This document shows positions 40,875-47,960 of a stretch of DNA of 64,000 nt, one piece after another (the stretch's first letter is position 1; every line of letters begins with the position of its first letter). Both the position numbers and the translations under genes were made by a program. The stretch lies in the NCBI RefSeq assembly GCF_028401955.1, contig NZ_JAQOTJ010000004.1:310001-374000 (forward strand), written 5' to 3'. Source of the DNA: Bacillus sp. BP-3. GTDB taxonomy: Bacteria > Bacillota > Bacilli > Bacillales > Bacillaceae_G. The notes under the pieces were generated by a model. The model saw only the letters and a list, made by a program, of their open reading frames with translations. It ran no database searches and was not told the origin of the DNA.

Positions 40875-40987
40875 GTATATTCACCTTTTTTATCCTATCA
40901 TAAAACATACGAAAGAAAAATAAAAAGGAAAAGAGAAAAATTAATTTTACAATGTATATCTTCACACAGTTTGGAGATAAATAAATA

Positions 40988-41130
40988 TAACAACATCACC
41001 TTCGATGTTGTTGCCAACCGCGGAGAAGACTTACGTTTCCCCATAAGTTCTTCCTCCGGTTTCTCCTCTCCCTTTTCCTTCTTGCTAGTCATACTAGTAT
41101 AAGAAGGGCCCTGCCTCGGCAGGGTTTTTT
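40988..41130 (+). ncRNA. Candidate structured RNA or transcription attenuator
   Basis: On the plus strand: a 9-bp hairpin AACAACATC/GATGTTGTT (about 40988-41014); then an 18-position imperfect stem from AACCGCGGAG to CTCCGGTT (about 41016-41064; 3 mismatches, 3 G-U); a short CTAG hairpin; and a classic terminator CCCTGC-CTCG-GCAGGG followed by T6 (41109-41130). No good plus-strand frame runs through it. It could be a free small RNA or the leader of the gene at 41192. A ylbH-associated RNA motif has been proposed in Bacillus, so a minus-strand reading must also be considered. Confidence 0.5.
41109..41130 (+). terminator. Strong plus-strand terminator upstream of the 41192 gene
   Basis: CCCTGC/GCAGGG stem with a tetraloop, followed by TTTTTTCTTTG. 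It lies 62 bp before a plus-strand gene, so it ends an RNA that begins upstream or acts conditionally. Confidence 0.85.
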
Positions 41131-41191
41131 CTTTGTCTCCTTTTCATTTCGAAAATGAAATGATACAGTAGAAGAAAGAGGAGGAAAAGAC

Positions 41192-41581
41192 ATGATTCAA
41201 CGTTTTATTGAACTAGGAGAGGGATACTCCGATTTATACGAATTACTCGAAATTGCAAAAGCAAACAAACATCGAGTATCGCATATGCTACAATTTAATA
41301 CTTCGAAAAACGAAAAAGCTGTATGCTCTCTCGTCGTTGTTCTTCACCCTACGACAGTAGGCAATTTTCAACCTTTATACATATGTCGAGAAGGAATCCC
41401 TTTATTAACAGATAAAAAAAGCAAACGAATTACTTTATTTGAAGAAACCGCCGAACAAATCGGAAAAAAAGTAGTTTCTTTTACTGTAAAACCATCTACA
41501 ATATTTCCAGAAAATGAACTATACTTCAATCATCTCATCGGTATTTTACGAATGAATCACTTTATTCCACCGATGCAATAA
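41192..41581 (+). CDS. Conserved hypothetical protein (B. cereus-group type)
   Basis: 129 aa starting MIQRFIELGEGYSDLYELLEIA, with AGAGGAGG upstream. No membrane segment or catalytic motif is recognised. I recall similar short proteins being labelled methylthioribose kinase, a label this length cannot support; a DUF7147-type assignment is possible but unverified. It is inserted between rsmD and ylbG on the opposite strand and is preceded by the structured region and a small palindrome (TTTCATTT/AAATGAAA, 41142-41160). Confidence 0.8.
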   Translation: MIQRFIELGEGYSDLYELLEIAKANKHRVSHMLQFNTSKNEKAVCSLVVVLHPTTVGNFQPLYICREGIPLLTDKKSKRITLFEETAEQIGKKVVSFTVKPSTIFPENELYFNHLIGILRMNHFIPPMQ

Positions 41582-41979
41582 AATGAAATTTTAATCAGCA
41601 GGGGGTTTCTTCATCCCCTATTGATTATCAGCCCTCCCCAATCGGGCGCATGCCAGCGATTTATCTCCTGCCTAACTTCTTAAGAAAAGCGGAAGTGGCT
41701 CGCCCAGAATGTGTGAGGGATGGAGTTTCTTCCTACGAGGTGTTCTTTACCTCGTAGGAAGAAGCGAAGCCACCGAACATTCTAGCCACTGGAGCTGGAC
41801 AACAAAGAAAAGCGGAAGCGGCTCTCTCAGAATCGCAGGACGTTGGAGCACCCGACAGAGAGGCGCTTTTTGCCTCGTCCGAGGGGGCGAAACGACCGGA
41901 GATTCTAGCCGCTGAAGCTGGACAATGTTTTTGCTGAATTTTGAGGCGGGAGTATTACTGCCCTCAAATAGCGGGATAA
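41581..41979. repeat. Composite intergenic repeat with two tandem structured modules
   Basis: The ends are those of the short repeat in inverted form (AAATGAAATTTTAATCAGCAGGGGG and GCCCTCAAATAGCGGGATAAG). Inside are ATTATCAGCCCTC...ATCGGGC and two modules (41693-41801 and 41807-41923). Each starts GAAAAGCGGAAG, ends GCTGGACA, and folds into a stem-loop. A closely related single-module element is at 47315-47580. Open frames inside it are considered accidental. Confidence 0.85.
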
Positions 41980-41993
41980 GATGAAGAGTACAA

Positions 41994-42024
41994 AAAACCC
42001 CACCAAAATTTTGGTGGGGGTTTT
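41994..42024 (-). terminator. Terminator downstream of ylbG
   Basis: AAAACCCCACC...GGTGGGGGTTTT stem with T6 on the minus strand, overlapping the ylbG stop. Confidence 0.88.
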
Positions 42025-42298
42025 AATCCATCTTATTGTAATCATATTCTTTTGCACGATCTGGTCTGGAATTTTCGAACTCCGTTTTTAAAAACGGCCG
42101 ATAAGATGGATCGACTTTTTTTACAAACGGAAGCTTATTTAATTTTTGCATCATATGTTCTAATTGCTCCATATCACAATACACAACAGCATATTTAAAC
42201 CGTTTTGATATGTAGTGAATGTTTCCATATTTCCTTAAAATTTTAGCATTTTTTAAGGAATGTAGATAGACAATCATACTTTGTCGTTGCCCAAACAT
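42023..42298 (-). CDS. ylbG: YlbG family protein (DUF2129)
   Basis: 91 aa cytosolic protein. DUF2129 pattern: [30 protein letters not shown] and [21 protein letters not shown]. Function unknown. AAAGGAGA precedes the ATG. It follows ricF in the usual ylbF-ylbG order, though a terminator lies between. Confidence 0.88.
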   Translation of the reverse strand: MFGQRQSMIVYLHSLKNAKILRKYGNIHYISKRFKYAVVYCDMEQLEHMMQKLNKLPFVKKVDPSYRPFLKTEFENSRPDRAKEYDYNKMD

Positions 42299-42352
42299 AA
42301 TGTTCTCCTTTTATTTAATATCATTCATTTATTTCACAATAAGCCGCAGAAA

Positions 42353-42405
42353 TTTATCCCGTATTAACTGATATTAAGCCCCCATCGTTGAAAATTTCAT
42401 TATCG
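42353..42405 (+). repeat. Short intergenic repeat, degenerate copy
   Basis: Starts ATTTATCCCGTATT, has ATTAAGCCCCCATCG and ends GAAAATTTCATTAT, matching the layout of the short repeats at 40820 and 46304. Confidence 0.6.
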
Positions 42406-42466
42406 ATTTTCAAATATTTTAAAAAAACGGAAGCCGTTTCTTATAGTCTTTTTTCTTCTATATTCT

Positions 42467-42497
42467 AAAAAACGGGGCACATTACCCCGTTTTTTTA
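42467..42497 (-). terminator. Terminator downstream of ricF
   Basis: AAAAACGGGG/CCCCGTTTTT stem with T6 on the minus strand. The stem overlaps the ricF stop codon. Confidence 0.88.
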
Positions 42498-42934
42498 CAC
42501 CCACAACTACCTCCAGAGCCACAACCGCCTCCACAACCACCTGCATCAAAGAATGGATTGCCTGTCGGAACTTTAATAGCAGGAGAGATTTCGGCTCCCA
42601 TAATTACACTAATCTCATCCAATAACTTTTGCAAATCATTTTCTGCTTTTTTAAAAGCAGCTATATTTTCATGCAAATCTATCGCTCGTTTTAACTCCCG
42701 CATTTGTTTCGATACAGTTGTATAGTCAGGATGGTATTTTCCAAACCGCTGCACTTCTTCATAACGCTCTTTCATTGCTGTAAATTGCCCTATTAGCATT
42801 TGTACTTCCGGGTCTTGTTGCAATGTATGGTAGCACTTGCGGTACTGCTCTGCTATATCTGAAAGAACAACTGTCTTTGCAAGTTGTTCAGCCTTGTCTA
42901 AAATCATTACGCTCTCTAGCGTCGCTACAATCAT
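42482..42934 (-). CDS. ricF: RicF/YlbF, Y-complex subunit
   Basis: 150 aa helical protein (YlbF/YmcA family). With RicA (YmcA) and RicT (YaaT) it forms the Fe-S-containing Y-complex that assists RNase Y processing and affects Spo0A, competence and biofilm. The C-terminus is a cysteine/glycine-rich tail (GGCGGGCGSGGSCGCKK) with four cysteines, a plausible cluster ligand set. Start ATG 42934, GGAGGTG 6 nt upstream; a GTG three codons earlier lies inside that Shine-Dalgarno. Confidence 0.92.
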   Translation of the reverse strand: MIVATLESVMILDKAEQLAKTVVLSDIAEQYRKCYHTLQQDPEVQMLIGQFTAMKERYEEVQRFGKYHPDYTTVSKQMRELKRAIDLHENIAAFKKAENDLQKLLDEISVIMGAEISPAIKVPTGNPFFDAGGCGGGCGSGGSCGCKKTG

Positions 42935-43010
42935 GAGAGACACCTCCGAATATTAATCATATCACATTTATAGCAGAACTACTAATTCTATGACTTTATT
43001 CAGATATAAA

Positions 43011-43583
43011 TTACAAACAAATATGTTCAGCGATATTATACTTTACAACTTCCCATGTTCCTTCTATTTCTCTCACATAACTAATACATGCATTTTGCAG
43101 TGGAGTTTGAAATGTAATTTCTTTTGGAGAAATAGCATGTAACATAGCTTTAATTGCATGGGAATGTGCAACAATAATAATACGTTTTCCCATATACTTT
43201 TGGGCAACATCTTTTAATGCCGCAAAACACCGCTCAACAATTTCTTGATCCGTTTCCATTCCTTCTACGTTACCATCTGCAATAAACTGTCTAACTTCAG
43301 CAACTGGCTTTCCTGATGCTACTCCAAAATTCCGTTCCATAAAACGTTCATCAAGGTAAATAGTGTCTATTTTCACCATATTAGCAATAGCTTGTGCTGT
43401 TTCGTGTGCTCTTACTAGCGGACTACTAACGATGATATCCCATGATTCAGCTTTTAAAGCTGCGGCACTTTGACTTGCTTGTTTTTTCCCAATTTCATTT
43501 AAAGGAATATCTTCTCTTCCTTGAATAATTTCTTGAAAATTCCAATCAGTTTGTCCATGTCGTACTAAACAAATTTCCGTCAT
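43011..43583 (-). CDS. Histidine phosphatase family protein
   Basis: 190 aa. Branch-1 histidine phosphatase: RHG nucleophile motif (CLVRHGQTDWN, residues about 5-15), SSPLVRAHETA, ERNFG, and the second catalytic His in VAHSHAIKAML. Substrate cannot be told from sequence; PhoE- and GpmB-type relatives are broad phosphatases. Start ATG 43583 with AAGGAG upstream. It is inserted between ricF and ylbE, where B. subtilis has no gene. Confidence 0.88.
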   Translation of the reverse strand: MTEICLVRHGQTDWNFQEIIQGREDIPLNEIGKKQASQSAAALKAESWDIIVSSPLVRAHETAQAIANMVKIDTIYLDERFMERNFGVASGKPVAEVRQFIADGNVEGMETDQEIVERCFAALKDVAQKYMGKRIIIVAHSHAIKAMLHAISPKEITFQTPLQNACISYVREIEGTWEVVKYNIAEHICL

Positions 43584-43659
43584 GCTGCAACTCCTTTTTC
43601 TATAATCCATTTTTATTGTAACAAAAGTTTCGCATGACGGACACAGTTTTTCCTCCCAC

Positions 43660-43905
43660 TTAATCAACGTTTTGTTGTTTCATATATTGAAACATGTCTA
43701 TCATAAGAGAAGCAACGGATAATTGATTTTGAAATTTAGCCACTTTATCTGGGATTGTCTTTTTAAAATATTGCATGGCCGCTAATTCAAATGCTTCTTT
43801 TTCGCTTGGGTTTCTAGAAAGCTTCCGATACCAATACGGCTGCTCGCGAATATATTTCTGTAAATCTTCATTCGACCTTACAAATTCGATGAGTTCTGCT
43901 CTCAT
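43660..43905 (-). CDS. ylbE: YlbE-like protein
   Basis: 81 aa. The core (YIREQPYWYRKLSRNPSE...FKKTIPDKVAKF...MIDMFQYMKQQ) aligns well with B. subtilis YlbE. Function unknown. ATG 43905 with AGGAGG 7 nt upstream; 11 bp after ylbD. Confidence 0.88.
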   Translation of the reverse strand: MRAELIEFVRSNEDLQKYIREQPYWYRKLSRNPSEKEAFELAAMQYFKKTIPDKVAKFQNQLSVASLMIDMFQYMKQQNVD

Positions 43906-43916
43906 CACTCATCCTC

Positions 43917-44330
43917 CTAGTCTTTTTGAAAGAAAAACGGATTATTTTCGGCATTACGCTGTTGTTTAGTTGTCTGATTCCCTTGAAACTGTTGAATAAC
44001 CTGCTGTACACTCCCAATAGCTGTCGTCATATTCGCTAAATGTTGTTGCACCTGTTCCACATCAATTTTTTTTAAAAACGATACCATTTGTCCCATCAAA
44101 TCCCCTGACTTTTCTCCGCTCTCTTCTTGTACAGAAGGAGGAACTATCTCTCCATTTACTTTGTAGCGATTCCATATACCATCTCCTTCCCCAAGTAAAT
44201 ACCATTCTTCATAAAACTGTTGCCATGATTTCGTTCCATTTCGAACGTCATGAACCATCTTTGGATGCTGACGTACAAACTCTTTGAATTTTTGAATAGA
44301 AGGATGTAAATCTCCTTTCACTGTTGTCAT
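43917..44330 (-). CDS. ylbD: YlbD family protein (putative spore coat protein)
   Basis: 137 aa. The N-terminal motif SIQKFKEFVRQHPKMVHDVRNGTKSWQQFYEEWYLLGE is typical of the YlbD coat family. The C-terminus is Gln/Asn-rich. The coat assignment is by family; no targeting signal is visible. Start ATG 44330 with GGTGGGTGA upstream. Confidence 0.85.
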   Translation of the reverse strand: MTTVKGDLHPSIQKFKEFVRQHPKMVHDVRNGTKSWQQFYEEWYLLGEGDGIWNRYKVNGEIVPPSVQEESGEKSGDLMGQMVSFLKKIDVEQVQQHLANMTTAIGSVQQVIQQFQGNQTTKQQRNAENNPFFFQKD

Positions 44331-44376
44331 TACAATCACCCACCCCATCAGATGTATCTTTTTACTATATTGTAAG

Positions 44377-44400
44377 AAAAAAAAGGCGCATGGTTCGCCT
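44377..44400 (-). terminator. Terminator downstream of ylbC
   Basis: AGGCG/CGCCT stem followed by eight T on the minus strand, between ylbC and ylbD. Confidence 0.7.
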
Positions 44401-44422
44401 ATTTTTAGGCAATCCATACACC

Positions 44423-45460
44423 CTACTTCTGAATAAAATTTTGCGTATAAAATTTATCATACACGCCAATTCCTAAACCAGTGAATTGTTCGTTTAGTAA
44501 ATTCTTTCGATGCCCCTCACTATTTAACCATCCTTGAACCGCCGCGATTGCATCACTATGCTGCGCAGCAATGTTTTCCCCAGCTAACTGAAATGATACA
44601 TTTCCTTTGTGCAAACGATCTCCTAATGTGCCAAACAAAGGTGAATCATGAGAAAAATAATTGTTGTCTTTCATGTCTTTACTATGTTCATATGCTACCA
44701 CCGCCGTTTGCTGGTCCCATACTAATAATGGAAGATGATTACGAATTCGAATAACATTTGTCAAATCTAAAATTTGCTGAGCATTTCCTTGTTCAACTTG
44801 TTTCATTTGTTCTGGTGATAACGGCTGTGGATTCGTTAATTCTCCAGAGGAAACGAGTTGATACGGTTTTTGTTTGATTAACGTTTCATCATCCATATAA
44901 CGAACACCGACAAGTTTATGTGTAAAATGATCAAAATATAATTGCGCCCATCCCTCTTCGCTAGAAACGAGTGGTTGTTCTGTTAGTTCAACATCAGATA
45001 ATTCAAATTGATAGCTATTTTTTCCCATTTTAAGTGAGATTTCATATGAAAACGGATTTTTTTTATAAATATCTTCATACTTTTCACCAATATGAAATGG
45101 TGAAACACTCACTTTCTCTCCGCCAACATAAATCGTAACAATTTTGTGCTCTTTAACTCCAAACTGCACATATTTCGATAAGTCTTGATTATATATCCAC
45201 CATTCATAACCATATGCAGATGGCTCAATTCGTGCCGGTTCACCCCAATTCGCTAATAAAATTTCAGAATCACTACCTAGTAACTCTGGAATTGTTTCTG
45301 GTACTCCCTTAATCTCTTTTTCTTTTTTTGTTTTCACAATTTTATGCTCTTTTTTTAACTGAGAAGATTGAAATATATATTGAGAAACGAGTAATTTCCC
45401 GTATAAATCAATTGCTAAAATAAGAATAGTAATTACTATAATACGAAACAACTTTTTCAA
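44423..45460 (-). CDS. ylbC: CAP/SCP-domain protein YlbC
   Basis: 345 aa. One N-terminal membrane segment (FRIIVITILILAIDLYG). A CAP-associated domain (about 70-215; LLGSDSEILLANWGEPARIEPS) precedes a C-terminal CAP domain (about 228-345) with HSKDMKDNNYFSHDSP, LAGENIA and HRKNLLN motifs. It is probably membrane-anchored outside the cell. TTG start at 45460 with AGGAGG 7-8 nt upstream; an upstream ATG lacks such a site. Confidence 0.88.
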   Translation of the reverse strand: MKKLFRIIVITILILAIDLYGKLLVSQYIFQSSQLKKEHKIVKTKKEKEIKGVPETIPELLGSDSEILLANWGEPARIEPSAYGYEWWIYNQDLSKYVQFGVKEHKIVTIYVGGEKVSVSPFHIGEKYEDIYKKNPFSYEISLKMGKNSYQFELSDVELTEQPLVSSEEGWAQLYFDHFTHKLVGVRYMDDETLIKQKPYQLVSSGELTNPQPLSPEQMKQVEQGNAQQILDLTNVIRIRNHLPLLVWDQQTAVVAYEHSKDMKDNNYFSHDSPLFGTLGDRLHKGNVSFQLAGENIAAQHSDAIAAVQGWLNSEGHRKNLLNEQFTGLGIGVYDKFYTQNFIQK

Positions 45461-45672
45461 ATTATATACCTCCTGAATAACCATGAAATTGAGGTATACA
45501 CAAACAAAACTGTTTTCTCCATTTTGTGTGTACCACACTATGTTCACTATATCATAATTCTTTTATAAAATCAGACATTCCCCCTTTTCTCTCTATAATG
45601 AATTGCGTTTTCTCACTATTCGTACTATTATAAATTCAAGCGGTTCTACGTTTATAATAAGGAGGTTATTTC

Positions 45673-46038
45673 ATGCAATTTACAAATACGAAACTTGAAG
45701 GCCTAGTGGTTGACTTTACACTTCTTTCTGAGGTAATGGACAATCATCACTTTGTACTAGCTGGGCAATGGGATTACGAGCGAGTAACATACGACTATAA
45801 ATTTGAATTGCTGAAAGATGTATATTATTTACGTATACAAGGTTTTGCAATTGAAGGAGATATCGGCAGCCGACACGCCCATATTAAGTTATTAAAACCT
45901 CTTCTTGGTAAACATTATTATCCACATGGCGTAGAGTATGGAGAGAACGAAAATTTCCCCAAAAATGTTCTTCAAAAAAGCGAACAGTTACTTCAAAACA
46001 TCGAAAAAGAGTTGCAAGATTTAGCGATTATAGAATAA
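45673..46038 (+). CDS. ylbA: YugN-like family protein YlbA
   Basis: 121 aa, AAGGAGG upstream of ATG. YugN-like pattern FTNTKLEGLVVDFTLLSEVM...QWDYERVTYDYKF. Function unknown. It is in the ylbA position next to ctaG, but on the plus strand and divergent from ylbC; ylbB (CBS-domain protein in B. subtilis) is missing between them. Confidence 0.82.
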   Translation: MQFTNTKLEGLVVDFTLLSEVMDNHHFVLAGQWDYERVTYDYKFELLKDVYYLRIQGFAIEGDIGSRHAHIKLLKPLLGKHYYPHGVEYGENENFPKNVLQKSEQLLQNIEKELQDLAIIE

Positions 46039-46154
46039 AGAAAACTTCTAGTAGTTTCACCGAGATAAACTACTATACTTTTATGAACATCGTACTTCTC
46101 AAAAAGAACCTTTATAAATGCAATTTAAAACACGACATAAAAATCACTTTCTTT

Positions 46155-46250
46155 TTAAGAGAGGACGAGAGCATCTAGTCGTACATAGAAGCGATCATAA
46201 TGTACTCTGCATAGCAGCGACTTATATGTCGAAAAATTAAAATGGATTTA
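46155..46250 (+). repeat. Dispersed intergenic repeat, copy D (internally deleted)
   Basis: Ends GAGAGCATCTAGTCGTACATAGAAGCG and TATATGTCGAAAAATTAAAATGG match copy C, but about 55 bp of the middle is absent. Confidence 0.8.
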
Positions 46251-46253
46251 TCT

Positions 46254-46297
46254 AAACCAAAAGAAGGTGTACACGATGGTACACCTTCTTTTGGTTT
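46254..46297. terminator. 19-bp perfect hairpin between ylbA and ctaG
   Basis: AAACCAAAAGAAGGTGTAC and its exact complement flank a 6-nt loop. It could end ylbA (plus) or ctaG (minus), although it is 215 bp and 60 bp away from them. Confidence 0.7.
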
Positions 46298-46303
46298 GGT
46301 AAA

Positions 46304-46359
46304 TTTATCCCGCTACTTTAGCGCAGTAAGCCTTCCTACTGAGAGAAGTTTCATTTTAT
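46304..46359 (+). repeat. Short intergenic repeat overlapping the end of ctaG
   Basis: TTTATCCCGCTAC...AGTAAGCCTTCCTACTGAGAGAAGTTTCATTTTAT. Its right end supplies the ctaG stop codon (46356-46358). Confidence 0.72.
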
Positions 46360-47294
46360 TTAGATGAGAGTTTTCCATCAGACATGGGTGATTGAGATTG
46401 CAAATACGGAGGTAATGCATGCATCTGTTCAGCATCCTTTTTCCGCTCTTTACGCGCCCACGAGAAGAAAACATATCCAATAACCGTGCCATATACAATT
46501 TCTTGTATAATCTTCATTACAATCCCTCCTGTTTTCTGATCCTCTAGAACAGGAATCCAATGTAAGAAATCAGGACCTGTAATATTTAAATTAGATAATG
46601 TTCCAGCTGGCACGCAAAGCTCCATCGCCTTCATCCATGCATTTGGATCTGTATATGTCACAAACAACGGCTCATTCGCAAAAATGATAAGCGCACAAGC
46701 CGGCGTTAATAGCATCCCATTAGCAAACATATAACCAATCTTTTTAATATCACTTAATGTTTGATATTGTGGTAGCGGATTAAATATTGGCCACCACAAC
46801 ATAATGGCCATAAAAAACAATGCAGCAAGAACAATCGGATGTCCTATTTGACTCTGCTTTACCGTATCAAACACAATTGGTAAATGATACATCGAAAATG
46901 CCCCATTAAAAACAATTAATGCGATAATAGGATTTGCCCATATGCGTAACATGATATGAATCAATCGAAATGATGTTATATACTCAAACAACCAGATTGG
47001 TAACCCCAGTAGTAATAATGGAGGTACGGCAATATACATGATTGCCATTTCTAACATATGTGCACTAAACACAATATGTCCAAGTAAATCAATTGGGCCC
47101 CCTTTAACCAAATATAAAAGGAGCATACCACTTGTAAAATAAAAGATTTTCCGTTTACTTACTTTCTCTCCGTTCGGAAAACGATATCGATATTTTCCAA
47201 TAATTAAAAAATAACTAATCACGACAGCTAGTATAAAAAGAAAAAAGATTGGGCTCCACAGTGCTTCAAAACTAAATATCCATAAGTTGTTCAT
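46356..47294 (-). CDS. ctaG: Cytochrome c oxidase assembly factor CtaG
   Basis: 312 aa with about seven membrane segments (caa3_CtaG family). His-containing membrane motifs HIVFSAHMLEMAIMYIAVPPLLLLG and FSMYHLPIVFD are present. It is required for caa3 oxidase activity in B. subtilis, probably in copper-centre assembly. AAGGGAGG precedes the ATG. A 266-bp repeat separates it from ctaF. Confidence 0.95.
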   Translation of the reverse strand: MNNLWIFSFEALWSPIFFLFILAVVISYFLIIGKYRYRFPNGEKVSKRKIFYFTSGMLLLYLVKGGPIDLLGHIVFSAHMLEMAIMYIAVPPLLLLGLPIWLFEYITSFRLIHIMLRIWANPIIALIVFNGAFSMYHLPIVFDTVKQSQIGHPIVLAALFFMAIMLWWPIFNPLPQYQTLSDIKKIGYMFANGMLLTPACALIIFANEPLFVTYTDPNAWMKAMELCVPAGTLSNLNITGPDFLHWIPVLEDQKTGGIVMKIIQEIVYGTVIGYVFFSWARKERKKDAEQMHALPPYLQSQSPMSDGKLSSK

Positions 47295-47314
47295 TTTTTC
47301 ACACCCTCCCTTTC

Positions 47315-47580
47315 ATAAAGTGAAACCTTAATCAGTGTCCTCCACTGATTATCAGCCCTCACCAATCGGGCTTTTACGGGCAATTATCCCCCACATATCT
47401 TCTTTAGAAAAGCGGAAGCGGCTCTGTCAGAATCGCAGGAAGCCCGCGCCCCTGACAGAGAGGCGCTTTTTGCCTCGTCCGAGGGGGCGAAACGACCGGA
47501 AATTCTAGCCGTTAGAGTTGGACACGCTTCTTTCTCAATCTTGAGGTGGGGGGCTTACTACCCACAAATAGTGGGATAAA
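47315..47580. repeat. Composite intergenic repeat with one structured module
   Basis: Outer ends ATAAAGTGAAACCTTAATCAG and ACTACCCACAAATAGTGGG plus ATAAA are the inverted short repeat. Inside are ATTATCAGCCCTC...ATCGGGC and one GAAAAGCGGAAG...GTTGGACA module (47407-47524) nearly identical to the second module at 41807. It fills the ctaG-ctaF gap, and no gene is present. Confidence 0.85.
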
Positions 47581-47582
47581 TA

Positions 47583-47613
47583 AAAGGAGATTGATAAACC
47601 CTCAATCTCCTTT
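47583..47613 (-). terminator. Terminator downstream of ctaF
   Basis: AAAGGAGATTG/CAATCTCCTTT stem with a T-rich minus-strand tail, 6 bp after ctaF. It places ctaG in a separate or read-through unit. Confidence 0.82.
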
Positions 47614-47618
47614 CTTTT

Positions 47619-47957
47619 TTAAACCCAAACAATTGTCATAAATGCTAAAATCGTTACTAATCCGACTAGTAAACCAGCATATAAGAAAAATGTCGGAGCT
47701 TCATGCCCCTTATGGCTCATATGCATAAAATAATACAATTGAAAAATAACTTGTATGGTAGCTAACAGTAAAATAAATGGTACAGAAAAAAGTGGACTAA
47801 ATGTTTTTGGATATGCAACTGCTACAAATCCGATAATTGTCAAAAAAATCATTAATCCGAAAGTAACAACTTGATGCTTCATTTCTTCTGCACTTTTTTT
47901 TCTGCGGTAAGCAAGATCCACTTTAGGGTTATTTATATTTGTTTGTTTTATCGCCAT
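47619..47957 (-). CDS. ctaF: Cytochrome caa3 oxidase subunit IV
   Basis: 112 aa with three membrane segments, COX4_pro family. The pattern VIFQLYYFMHMSHKG is typical of subunit IV. Three bp after ctaE, last of ctaCDEF. Confidence 0.95.
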   Translation of the reverse strand: MAIKQTNINNPKVDLAYRRKKSAEEMKHQVVTFGLMIFLTIIGFVAVAYPKTFSPLFSVPFILLLATIQVIFQLYYFMHMSHKGHEAPTFFLYAGLLVGLVTILAFMTIVWV

Positions 47958-47960
47958 TGT

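Noticed and set aside
41709-41915. Open frame of 68 codons inside the composite repeat
   Set aside because: It crosses both structured modules, has no ribosome site and is not kept in the sister element at 47.4 kb.
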